The notes beneath the pieces are model-generated. The model ran no database searches and was not told where the DNA came from. It saw only the letters and a list, made by a program, of their open reading frames with translations. A stretch of 34,777 nucleotides of DNA, taken from IMG/VR virus record IMGVR_UViG_3300009164_000187, positions 1 through 34,777 of that record. The stretch is one strand, 5' to 3'. This DNA is from a virus. The translations under genes and the position numbers were made by a program. This document shows, piece after piece, positions 1 to 10,300 of this stretch (position 1 is the first letter of the stretch; each line of letters opens with the position of its first letter).

Positions 1-42
1 AAACCCTCTTAATTAGTAAATTTAGTAACAAAGGAAACTCAA

Positions 43-906
43 ATGAGTAATGATCTCGCAACAATGTTCAGCGGTGCAATGGTGCCCGTTGAAGGCTTAG
101 ATGACGACACGCTTGCCGTAGCAGGTGGTGCCCGTCAAGGCAACAAACGCATCTCTATCAAGGGTGGCGTATTCCGCAAGTATGCGGGCGGTAAAGAAAT
201 CGGTGCTATCGAAGATCGCCACATGAACGTGATCTTCGTCAAGATGGCGCACAAAGCCTCACGTATGTACTACGAGGGTGCATACCAAGAAGGTCAGAAG
301 ATCAGCCCAACCTGCTGGTCAACCGACTCTGAGACCCCAGATGCGGATGTTAAAACCCCTTGCGCATCCACATGCAATGACTGCGATAAGTCAGTCAGAG
401 GCTCTGGTCAGGGTGGTACAGGCTCAGCATGTCGCTTGTCTTGGCGCACTGCCGTGGTTCTTCCTAACGACCCAGCAGGGGACGTGATGCAGTTGGTGCT
501 CCCAGCAACCTCTGCCTTCGGTAAAGAAGATACTGGGCGTTGGCCTTTCCGTCCTTACATCCAACACTTGGCTTCGCACAATGTGTCGGCAGGTAGGGTT
601 ATTACTAAGATGGCATTTGATACCAAGGCTCCTACGCCCAAGGTATTGTTTAGCCCCGCTGGTAAGGTGGAAGACAACGTCTTGGAGATCATTGCGCGTC
701 AGGCTAAGAGCCCAGCCGCAGAAGCCGCAGTGAAGATGAATGTCTTCCAAAGCGATAGCACAGGTGATGCAGAGGTTGCCGCACCTGCCCGTGTACGTGA
801 AGAAGTGGCGGAGACTCCCGAGCCAGTCAAGCGTGAAACAACTAAGGCTTCGCCATCAGATGAGAAACAAATATCTGACGTAGTGAAGAAGTGGTCTAAG
901 AAATAA
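43..906 (+). CDS. Conserved phage cysteine-cluster protein, possibly ssDNA-binding
   Basis: A 287-residue cytoplasmic protein. The central part carries cysteines at 91 (in PTCWSTD), 107, 111, 114 and 130 (in GSACRLSWR). The C-x3-C-x2-C group with flanking cysteines suggests a bound zinc. It is followed by a hydrophobic beta-rich stretch (AVVLP, LVLPATSAFG) and a charged, disordered tail rich in Glu, Pro and Lys from about 235 to the end. The CWS...C..C...GSG...CR...AVVL layout matches a family often found beside replication genes in phages of aquatic bacteria. An acidic/disordered tail after a compact core is typical of phage single-strand-binding proteins, so that role is plausible but inferred. 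The ATG at 43 has AAGGAA a few bases upstream. The next gene starts 8 bases after its stop, so the two are probably co-transcribed. The name is only a family-pattern call; no enzyme motif is visible. Confidence 0.6.
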   Translation: MSNDLATMFSGAMVPVEGLDDDTLAVAGGARQGNKRISIKGGVFRKYAGGKEIGAIEDRHMNVIFVKMAHKASRMYYEGAYQEGQKISPTCWSTDSETPDADVKTPCASTCNDCDKSVRGSGQGGTGSACRLSWRTAVVLPNDPAGDVMQLVLPATSAFGKEDTGRWPFRPYIQHLASHNVSAGRVITKMAFDTKAPTPKVLFSPAGKVEDNVLEIIARQAKSPAAEAAVKMNVFQSDSTGDAEVAAPARVREEVAETPEPVKRETTKASPSDEKQISDVVKKWSKK

Positions 907-914
907 GGATAGGC

Positions 915-1229
915 ATGTCACGGACGTACAGCGAAGCTTTTTTAATCGAGTTACACAAGGCAAACCCTAATAGGGCAGGTACTGCCCTAGCACTAGCATG
1001 CGTTAAGGCAAACTTACCTGCTAAGTTTATTGCGGAGACCCTTGAAGTATCTCGCATGACTGTCTTTAGTTGGTTCCGTGGCAATCCAATTCGCCATAAG
1101 AACCTTCTAAAAGTCGAAACACTAACTGACTTGATCGAGAGCGATACAGCCAAAGGCACCTTGCCAGCCAAGACTGTTAAAGGGGCTAAAGCGTATCTCG
1201 AAGATATGGTTGGGAGGAAATTCGACTAA
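915..1229 (+). CDS. Small helix-turn-helix protein
   Basis: A 104-residue protein. A helix-turn-helix is readable at about 35-56: an A-x-x-L-x-V-S-R-x-T-V-x-x-W-x-R-G pattern (FIAETLEVSRMTVFSWFRG), in which the Trp-Phe-Arg segment would form the recognition helix. The rest is basic and helical. The start at 915 sits just after the stop of the upstream gene, with AAGGATAGG in front of it as the ribosome binding site. It is closed by a strong terminator at 1271-1294, so it is the last gene of the first transcription unit. It could be a transcriptional regulator or a replication-associated DNA-binding protein. No dimerisation or ligand domain is visible to choose between these. Confidence 0.7.
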   Translation: MSRTYSEAFLIELHKANPNRAGTALALACVKANLPAKFIAETLEVSRMTVFSWFRGNPIRHKNLLKVETLTDLIESDTAKGTLPAKTVKGAKAYLEDMVGRKFD

Positions 1230-1237
1230 CCAAAAAA

Positions 1238-1256
1238 GAGGGGCTGAACACCCCTC
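1238..1256 (+). other. GC-rich hairpin ahead of the terminator
   Basis: A perfect 6-bp stem GAGGGG/CCCCTC with a 7-base loop lies 8 bases after the stop of the helix-turn-helix gene and has no T-tract. It precedes the terminator at 1271. It may block 3' to 5' exonucleases or support the terminator; this is inference. Confidence 0.5.
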
Positions 1257-1270
1257 ACATTTCTTTCACC

Positions 1271-1294
1271 GAGCGGGCATCGTCCCGCTCTTTT
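1271..1294 (+). terminator. Rho-independent terminator
   Basis: A perfect 7-bp stem GAGCGGG/CCCGCTC with a 6-base loop is followed directly by TTTT. It ends the transcription unit of the two small genes. It lies only 16 bases before the start codon of the primase-helicase, so either that gene is reached by read-through or it has its own promoter. No convincing promoter is visible in the short gap. Confidence 0.8.
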
Positions 1295-1309
1295 CAACTC
1301 TGACGAGAC

Positions 1310-4147
1310 ATGTTAAAACAATTCTACGAGAAAGCATTACCAAGTCAGGGTGTCTATTGCATCACGAGCATCGGGACTGATAAGAAAGTCACGAACAAGT
1401 TTGCAGAGACACTTGACGAAGTAATTGAACAGGTCGAAAGACTCAAGGCTAAGAACCTAAACACTTTTGTTGCCCTTGGCACATTCGACGGGTTCAGCAG
1501 AAAAGCAGATGATTGCCTCTTCATGCGATCATTCTTCATTGACCTAGATGTTGGTGAACACAAAGACTACGCTGGCAAAGAAGACGCGCACATTGCGGTC
1601 TACAAACTAGTTGCGAAGGCTGGATTACCAGAGCCTGTGCTAATTGATTCTGGTGGTGGGGTACACGCCTACTGGATCATGGATGAAGACATCCCCAAAG
1701 ACGAATGGAAAGTGTACGCTGAGATATTCAAAGGACTATGCCTAGAACATATCTCTATTGATCCAGTGGTTACCGCAGACGCCGCACGTATCATGCGCGC
1801 ACCTGAGACGTTCAACCATAAGTTTGATCCGCCTGCTCCTACGTTTGTTATCAATGAAGAGATCTTTGTCTATAGCTGGAAAGAGTTCAAAGCATTCCTC
1901 GGGGGAGAAGCAGTAGAGCATGCCTATGAGCCACGAGATGTTCTTGCACAAGTACCCAAGGGTCTGGACGATGACACTAAAGCGATGCTCAAGTTGGACA
2001 ACTTCGCTAAAACATTTGAGGTATTAGCGCAGAAAAGCATAGACGACGAAGGTGGATGTGAGCAGATCAAATACATCCTCATGAATGCCGAGGCACTTGA
2101 AGAACCGCTATGGCGTGCTGGCCTATCAATCGCTAAGTTTTGTGATGATGGAGCCACCGCTATCCATGAACTATCTAACCCTGACCCAAGATATGACTAT
2201 GCAAAAACACAAGAAAAGGCAGACGCCATACCTGCTCCGAGAACCTGTGATTGGTTCATTAGTAACTACCCCTCCCGTTGCCAAGGATGTCAGCACCGAG
2301 GAAAGATTACAACCCCAATCGTCTTGGGAAAAACCTTCAAAGCCGCACCCGCGCCAGATAAAGCGGAATCAGTTCGGCAAGAGTCGGATACCAAAGCAGT
2401 TTCTGCTTTCCCAGACTTCCTATTCCCTTTCTTGAAGGGCGAGAACGGGGGCATCTACTACCAGCCACCAAACAAATACAACAAGAAGGGCGAAGCTGTA
2501 CCGCAAGACCCTATCCTGATCCTGCCTCATGAATTCTTTCCTGTCCGTAGGATGTTCAGCAAACATGATGGTGAGTGCTTACTCATGCGCTTGGAGTTGC
2601 CCCGTGACCCTGTGCGTGAGATCCTCGTGCCCATGAAACATGTGTATGCCCTAGAAAACTTTAAATCACTCATGTCATCCAATGGCGTGTTTGCTTCAGC
2701 AGAGAAATTACCGCACCTTATGAACTACATAATTAAATGGGGTCAGTACATGCAACTGACCGACAAGGCAGAGATGATGCGCATGCAGATGGGCTGGACT
2801 GAAGAACCAGCAGACGAGATCGCTTGGGCTACTCGAAGCTTTGTAATTGGTAAGCGCGAGATATTAACGAATGGCGAGATCATTGATGCACCATCCTCAC
2901 CCTTTGTGCGTGGCATCGCTAAGCATCTTGTTCCACGTGGAACGTACGAGAGGTGGCGTGAGTCAGCAGACTATCTAGACAAACCCGGCTTTGAGATGCA
3001 TGCATTCACGATGCTATGTGGTATGGCGTCTCCATATATGACCTATACGTCAACTGCCGGAGTGACTGTGTGCCTTTTAGGGCAGTCGGGTAGTGCCAAG
3101 ACAGGTGCAATGTACGCAGGACTAAGCATGTGGGGCAACCCAAAAGATCTCAGCGTGTTTGAAGCAACAGACAACGGCATGGTGGGTCGCTTCCTAGGAC
3201 TGCACAACATACCGCTAGGCATTGACGAGATCTCTAACAAGGATGCAAAGATACTGTCTCAGCTAGTGCATAAGATCTCTCACGGTAAAGCCAAAATCAG
3301 GATGCAAGGTTCAGTCAATGCAGAACGTGAGCATGAGATGTCTGCCTCTATGACCTGCATCATGACTACTAACCAGTCAGCGTATAACAAGTTTGAGTTG
3401 ATCAAGTCTAGCCCTGATGGTGAAGCCGCACGTCTGATTGAGTTCTTAATCCAGAAGCCAGAACTGCTCAAGGCAGAAGGTGGCGCGGCATTAGGTAAGC
3501 ACATCTTCGATGCGTTCCGCGTTAACTACGGGCACACTGGGCCGATGGTCATCCAAGAAGGTTTGCGTTTAGGCGACAGTTATATAGAAGACAACCTTGG
3601 ATTATGGGATGAGAGATTCACTAAAGACTTTGGAGATGATGGCACGTATCGTTTCTATCAGAACCTTGTGTCTACCGCTTGCATGTCTGGCACGATGGCG
3701 CACGAAGCCAACATCATCAAACTAGATATATCCCGCGTCTATCACGAGACTGTGCGTGAGATGATCACCATCCGTGACAAGGTAGTCAAGGTCAACCGCA
3801 CTGACTATCCATCTGTACTGTCTGACTTCCTGCACAAGAACACCAACAGTCTGCTGGTTATCAAGGACGGCAAGGTCACCAAAGAACCTACTAACCAGAT
3901 CGTTGCACGTATGGTCAGCGATGAGAATCTTCTGCAAGTGTCTAAGACCGCACTCAAGAAGTATTTGGCAGAGTGTCAGATCAGTAGCCGTGAGTTTGAG
4001 TTTGAGATGCGGCAGAACGGTGCGCTGATTGAGGACAAGAAGGGACGACTCACTACAGGTTGGAAGAGAGCTATACACATAGACCCAACTAATCTGTATT
4101 GGTTCAAGACCCAGTTGCCAGATGGTTTCTTCAATGATACCGAGTGA
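1310..4147 (+). CDS. Primase-helicase (AEP-like primase plus DUF927-type helicase)
   Basis: A 945-residue replication protein with two enzymatic halves. The N-terminal half resembles archaeo-eukaryotic/RepB-type primases: FIDLD supplies the metal-binding acidic pair D78/D80, and SGGGVHAYW at 114-122 gives the conserved Ser-x-His region (H119). A possible zinc site follows (C313, C324, C327, H329). The C-terminal half is a helicase-type ATPase: Walker A GQSGSAKT at 591-598, Walker B LGIDE with D639/E640, a sensor-1-like TTNQS with N688, and a possible arginine finger in GEAARLIEF (R708). The KISHGKAKIRMQGS stretch is typical of DUF927. The protein should unwind the fork and lay primers. No DNA polymerase gene is in the window. 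The start is ATG 1310 with only a weak purine-rich site upstream. The start of the next gene overlaps its end. Confidence 0.88.
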   Translation: MLKQFYEKALPSQGVYCITSIGTDKKVTNKFAETLDEVIEQVERLKAKNLNTFVALGTFDGFSRKADDCLFMRSFFIDLDVGEHKDYAGKEDAHIAVYKLVAKAGLPEPVLIDSGGGVHAYWIMDEDIPKDEWKVYAEIFKGLCLEHISIDPVVTADAARIMRAPETFNHKFDPPAPTFVINEEIFVYSWKEFKAFLGGEAVEHAYEPRDVLAQVPKGLDDDTKAMLKLDNFAKTFEVLAQKSIDDEGGCEQIKYILMNAEALEEPLWRAGLSIAKFCDDGATAIHELSNPDPRYDYAKTQEKADAIPAPRTCDWFISNYPSRCQGCQHRGKITTPIVLGKTFKAAPAPDKAESVRQESDTKAVSAFPDFLFPFLKGENGGIYYQPPNKYNKKGEAVPQDPILILPHEFFPVRRMFSKHDGECLLMRLELPRDPVREILVPMKHVYALENFKSLMSSNGVFASAEKLPHLMNYIIKWGQYMQLTDKAEMMRMQMGWTEEPADEIAWATRSFVIGKREILTNGEIIDAPSSPFVRGIAKHLVPRGTYERWRESADYLDKPGFEMHAFTMLCGMASPYMTYTSTAGVTVCLLGQSGSAKTGAMYAGLSMWGNPKDLSVFEATDNGMVGRFLGLHNIPLGIDEISNKDAKILSQLVHKISHGKAKIRMQGSVNAEREHEMSASMTCIMTTNQSAYNKFELIKSSPDGEAARLIEFLIQKPELLKAEGGAALGKHIFDAFRVNYGHTGPMVIQEGLRLGDSYIEDNLGLWDERFTKDFGDDGTYRFYQNLVSTACMSGTMAHEANIIKLDISRVYHETVREMITIRDKVVKVNRTDYPSVLSDFLHKNTNSLLVIKDGKVTKEPTNQIVARMVSDENLLQVSKTALKKYLAECQISSREFEFEMRQNGALIEDKKGRLTTGWKRAIHIDPTNLYWFKTQLPDGFFNDTE

Positions 4148-4340
4148 ACTAAAAGAACCTGAATGGATCTTTCCGTTTCAAGGGATGGAGATAGGCGATA
4201 GTTTCTTCATCCCTACCTTGCGCTTCGCAGAGATGATCTATGCAGTTGATAGCGGAAGCAAGCGCGCCAAACTCCGTGTTAAGTCCTACGTTACAGTCAA
4301 AGACTCACACATAGGCGTACGGGTATGGCGCGTTGGTTAG
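4122..4340 (+). CDS. Hypothetical 72-aa protein after the primase-helicase
   Basis: A 72-residue unrecognised protein rich in beta-type segments (EWIFPFQGMEIGDSFFIP, then KLRVKSYVTVKD). It begins inside the last codons of the primase-helicase. Two candidate ATGs exist, at 4122 and 4134; neither has a good ribosome binding site, so translation is probably coupled to the upstream gene. The EIGDSFFIPT stretch and basic centre recall small phage proteins often found after replication genes, but no function is known to me. Its TAG stop overlaps the TAA stop of the giant minus-strand gene. It is kept as a real gene because it fills the gap exactly in the direction of the operon. Confidence 0.65.
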   Translation: MVSSMIPSELKEPEWIFPFQGMEIGDSFFIPTLRFAEMIYAVDSGSKRAKLRVKSYVTVKDSHIGVRVWRVG

Positions 4341-7300
4341 GGTTTCAATCCGTATGCTTTGAAGTCTTCCACCATCTCATGCTTGATGATGTTTTGCTCA
4401 AAGGTAATAATCTTTAGCATCGCCTCTTTAGAGCTAGGTTGAAGCGTTCTATCTGTACGGATCTCAGTAGCCTTCTGTCGTAGTTTATTAAGTTCACCTT
4501 GGCGAGCCTTGTACATTTCCACAAGCGTAACATTGAACGGATTTTTTGCTTCGTACTGAAGCGCGCCAGCAGGATCTTGTTGTTCAAGAGTATAGATAGT
4601 CTTATCCATCTTCTTGATCTGTGACTCCATCGCGCTGTACTCTCTTGCATCAACGTTAGATTTAGCGCCAAAGAACGAGCCAAACAAAGGTAAGTCAGTC
4701 TTAGGGTTGAATGTCTTCTCTTCTTTACTAACGCCTACTAATGAGTAAGCAACTTCACCCAAACGCGCAATACCGTCAATATAGCTATTAGCAAAGAAAT
4801 GTATTGTGTTAGGAGGCCAACTAAAATCACCATTAGAGACACGGAACATTTTGTCAGATATGTCTTTATAAACCTGCGGCACGCGATCACTTCCTGTATA
4901 AGCATCACCTAGACGTCTGTTTGAAGTGCTGTTAATAGCGCGACCCACACCGTCAATGTTGAATAAGTACTCGAAGTAAGGACGTACAAGCGAAGGTGTC
5001 ATAGTGTCTGCAATAGCATAACCCGGCATTTCTGACCAAGGCATCTTAGAGACAGGCAATGGGAAGAACGCATCAGCCAACGACCCAGCAGCAATATTTG
5101 CTAAGCCCTTCTTCAACGAAGTCTCACCATGAACCATGCCAGCTATCTGCGCGCCCATAGATGCGATAGCGCCTAGACCAAAGCCCCAAGGCGACTGCAA
5201 CACAGTATCTTCACGTAGACCCATGTATTTAAGGATGCTAGGAGGTAGATGGAAACGCGCATAACGAATCCATTGATCCATGTTGTCAGTCTTAGTAGCG
5301 TTACGCCTCCACTCATCTTCGGGAGCCATCATCATTGACATGATGTACATAGCGTAACCAAAAGCAGCCAACGAACCAAACATAATTTGTGCATTAGTTT
5401 GCAGATTCTTGTATTCTTTTCTCCAGTTATTTAGAGCTGTCTGGTCATCGCGGATAGCTGGGGGCAGTAGTTTCTCTTCCCACTCCATCCTACGGAACAT
5501 TGGGGAGAGTGATTCCATAGTACGTAATGAACTAACTGCTGACGCTTTAAAGAACATGAAAAATGTAGACATCCATGTTGCTGAATCAGCCGAGCCCACT
5601 AACTCAAAATTAGTTAAGTTCTTTGTATCAGCAGCGGCACGTACAGCGGCAGCATATTCCGCTGGAGACATTTCTTCCCCGGGTTCTCTTTTATTAGATG
5701 TCCCGGCTTCTATCTCTCGCTTAAGGTACTCACGCTCGAATAGTTGGAAAGCAGCAGCGCGGCTTGTAAATTCAAACATACTACCCCAGACGTCAGCGAC
5801 TTTACCTACTGCCTCAAGGCTCTTAGTCACACCATTTTTAGTCACTCCTTTTTCCAACTCATTTAAGCTGGATTTAAGAGACATGCTCTGGATATAGGCT
5901 GTCTTACCACCAAACTTCAGCATCTTGAGTAGGGCGGCAACAAACTCATCTTTTTCTGCCATTTCACGTAGTCTGAGGTTGCTCGCATCATCGCCATTCT
6001 CATAGAGCATAGCGACTTCCATGGACTTACCAAGACCGTTCTTAGTAACAGTGGTACTTACGGTATCTATTAAATACTTGAGCGAGCTCAATGGACCAAC
6101 TGTTCCAGCGCCTATGTTCCAAGCGTTCTGCAACGTATCGCTAACAAAGTTCTTAGCTGCAAAGTTCATGTTCCATCTAGTGTGCATAGACCCAACTTTG
6201 CTAGTAAGTTGAGCAGCTAAGTCCATCAAGAACCCGTTGTCTTTGTACTGGTAGCGTAACGCTTTGAGGATGTCAGGCTCATTAACCTTGATGATGCTAA
6301 GACTACCGTCAGGGCTATGCACAAATATGTGTGACTTGCCTTTGTATTTTGATAGGTCGGTTGTTTCTTTGTCTGCAAACTCTACGCGCTCAACTACATC
6401 GGCATCAATAATGCCTGTACCGTTTGGATTCTTTTTCTTGTCTGGGTTAGATGCATTCAGTACAGCCTGCATAAACTCAGCACGGCCCGCACGACCAGCG
6501 GCACGGGCAGCATCACTCATTGTCTGTAGGATTGGGTTATCAGACACGGTGAAACGACCATGCGCTGCCTTCTCTTCATCTATAAGGATACGACTTGTCT
6601 TAGTGCGTCCACCATCTGGCTCAATCATCTCATCCACGATGGAGTGCTTTGCCAAACCTTTGAACGGCATGTAGTTCTGGTAGTCGTAGATACCCACAAT
6701 GTTAGTCACAGGGTACGACCAGTAGTTACCAATCTTATTAAGATCAGAAGTACTCTTTGTAAGCTTACGGATAGAAGCCATTACTTTATTGATAGCTTCT
6801 TTTTCAGCCGGATCCATATCCTTAAACTGCTGTAAACGCAGTTCAACTTCTTCTTTGTTAATACCCAATACGTTATAGGTAGAGCTATCTTCGTTGATGT
6901 CCATCACACCAAGTTGATTCTTCTTCTGACGCTTAGTCAGCGCACGTTCACGGATCTTTTCGTTTTTAATACGTGGGCTATCACCTAATGGGTCAACATG
7001 CCCTTTTGCCAACGCTTCTAACTCAGCGCGTACTTGTTTCTGTTGAGCTTCAGTCAATTCAATCTTATGAACAATACCGGGTTTACCAGTGCGTGGATCA
7101 CCCATCAAGTCAATACGACGCTGAGCAGCGCTTATCATCTTGCCGTTGTGCATTAGATTTTTAGTTAGGCTAAGTGGTACGCTAAGTAACCATTTCATGT
7201 GGCGCTTCTCAGGCTCACCAAATGCTTCAGCCAGCATATGCAGTGTAGGCAGAATATCTTTCTCTATGTCCTGCTTAGTTATCTTAGCTAGCTCTGCGAT

Positions 7301-10300
7301 GCTATCTTGCAGTTCCTTCATCGGTTCGTATATGTATTGAACTAAATACTGACGCGCCTTACCAGACGCGTTATCCATGTGCTCAACAATATTGTTAAAA
7401 TATTTAGTCGGATCACGCTCTAGCTTTTTAGCCCTACTGAATTGTTGCTCACGTAACCGCAAAGGTAACGTACGGTCAATGTTTTCTGTAAATGTTTTTC
7501 TCCAGCCTTTGTTAGTGAAGACTCGGTTTAAAAACGCTTTAGTTCTAGAGGCTGACTTTTCAAGTACAGATAACGCGTAACTATCACGTATCTCTTTCTT
7601 ATAGATGCCGCCACCTTCACGCGGCGCTGCTGGTGGTTTATTTTGATCTTTAGCGGCAAGTTCTGAACCGATGCTCCCCTTACCTGCCAACTGCGCTATG
7701 CCACCTTCTGGTGCAGCAAGGATTAACTGGAACATCTCGGCAGCTTCTAAAAGAAGATTACCCTTGAAGCCGGGCTCACGCAAAAAAGCTTTCTTCAAAT
7801 TGGTAATGCCGTTGACATGCGAGTATTGAATCGTTGACTTGAACTTGGGTTCGCCCTCTGGCTTTTCATTGATTCTGTCAAACAACTTACCGGGAGACAA
7901 CGCTTCCATCTCCGAGGCAGTCATCTCTTTTCCGGGCCCCTTTGCTGCCTTTTCTAACTCTTCACCTTCTTTAATTTCTTTTTCTGTGCGTACTTTTGGA
8001 AAGCCTGTTTGCTCTGTATAGAGATAAACCTTTTCAGACTTAGACTTTGGCGTAAACAACTTGTACATGTATGCCAACGCGCCAGTAAACGAGTTGAACA
8101 AGTTGTCCATAAATGAGTCGTACTGCTTTTCTCCGCCAGCCCTCTCACGCTCTAAACGGAGTGCTTCAGATTGTTCTTCATCCCTAGAGGTGACAGTAGC
8201 AAGGCTCTCAACCTGCTGGTTAGCCAGATCAGCTTGAAAATCAGGGTCGGTCATTGCATAAGCAATAAACTCATAAATATTGTCAAACGCTTCTTTGTAT
8301 TTTTCAATACCGCCAAGACGTTTTTGTGCAGCAGCTGCGACGCGAATTAATTGCTCAACAGCTTTGCGCATGTGCGCTGGCAGTTTAGAAGGATCAGTGA
8401 AGAATTGATGGATGATCTTGACAGTAGCAGCATGCACTAATTCATGCAAAATAGTGCCTTCGGTCAAACCGTTAGGACCAACGTAAACAGTATTTGTGTT
8501 GGCGTTGTATCGCGCAAGATCACCATAGACCATGCCGGGGTCATACACCACGTTTACTTGTAGGTTTTCAATAGCGCCAAGACGCCCAGCTACCAGACGG
8601 AACACACCCATAGCAATGGAGTCACGGATATTGACTCTTTGCCTTCTATATCCAGCTTGTTTACGACCTAGTTTATTTATAAAGATGTCGGTCATAACCG
8701 ACTGTTTGACAGTCTTTAGTTTGCGACCATTACCATTCTCATAGATGTAGTCCAATACACCTTTGATATCGCCCTTAAAAAGCATTTCAACTACATTTGC
8801 TGGGAGCGCCTCAGTAGTTTGTCCCTTAGTCTTACTCGTCTCCATAGCCTGTTGAACTTGAGACGATACCCAAGACTGCTCATTTCGAGTACGATTACCG
8901 CTAGCTTCCTCTGACAGTTCTTTTTGTATTTGTTTCTTTACTAGACGAAACGCCATGTCTTGTGAAAGAACACTATCAGCCTTATAAATCGACGTAAAAA
9001 GTTTTTTGCTTTCGTCTGACAGAATATTCCAAGCAGGGAAAGAATAAGATAGACCTGTCTTACGCCCAAATGAATCGCGTTCACGGTTGTATGACTCTCT
9101 TGCGCGGGTTTCTCCGGGCAAAGTAGTCTTCGCCATCATTGGAGTACCATCTGGATTGAATAGAAGTTCACCAGTCTTCTTATCTTTTATTTGATAAGGC
9201 TCGGCTTCTTCTTTTACACCGCTGCGGTAGTCGGAGAGTCTTTGTGCTGCTTGCGCATGTTCTGTATTCGAGCCAGCGCCGGGGCGTGAAATACCTTCTT
9301 GGAAGTACACACGGCGGTCATCGGCAGAGAGTTCCTTATATGCAGGAAGTTCATCTGACTGTAGTTCACCTGTCTCTGGGTCTCTTTCAATAGACTCGTT
9401 GAACTTTTGGCGTTGTCTCTCATATTCTTCAATCTGAAGATCAGGCGGGATGTATGAGGTGTCTTCGCGCAAAGTCTGCTTGGCAATGTCTTGATCTGAC
9501 ACGGCAGACAAAGGCTTGTCTGTACGCATGTTTTCAAACTCAATCGCGTCTTTAATGCGTGCACCAAACTCTTTAGCAGTCTCATCAAGACTGCGGCTCA
9601 AACCATACCGCTTAGCAAGCGCATCAAGTTTTTGGTCTACTTCAATTTGTGCGTCACTGCGGCGTATACGGGCGGGTAAACCATCATTACCTAACAAATC
9701 GTTTAGGTAATCCATATCCTGTTGCGCAGCATTTTTAGGTTGCGCAACTTCTGTAGTACCAGTCTCAGCTTCTAGCTTCTGTATTTGGTTATCTATCTCA
9801 AGAGTCTGCGCGTTGAGTGCGGCAAGCGCCACGCCTTTTTTAGACTTAGGGCTAGGCTTTCTATCACTGCCACCAAACAGTTTGAGACGTTGTTCTGTTA
9901 ACTGTGCCTTCTTAGCTTTTAAATCATCTAGTGCAGTGGACTGTGCAGCTTTTCCAACAGTAGTTGGTCCAGTAGTTGTTCCATCAGATACCACTCCACC
10001 GGCGATAGGTCCGGCAGCTCCTCCGTCTCCAGTCTGGGTGACGTCTTTTGATGGAACAGCCAACTCAGCACCACTTCGATCTGCTGGTTTGATAGGTTCT
10101 GCAGGTTTAACTGTTGTAGCTGTCGCATCTGGTGTTCCTTGTTCTCCAAGCTGGTCTCTGATAAGTTTGATCGCACCAACACTAGAAATTGCAAACGGTA
10201 GTTTTACACCTAGCGCTTTAGCAACTGGGCGAATATCGTTCTTTAAATTTAATTTCTCTCCAGCGTCAGCTTTAGCAATGATCTCATTTGCTTTTACAGT

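Noticed and set aside
5409-5897. 162-codon open frame on the plus strand
   Set aside because: Antisense to the giant gene; composition looks like a shadow, with no recognisable motif.
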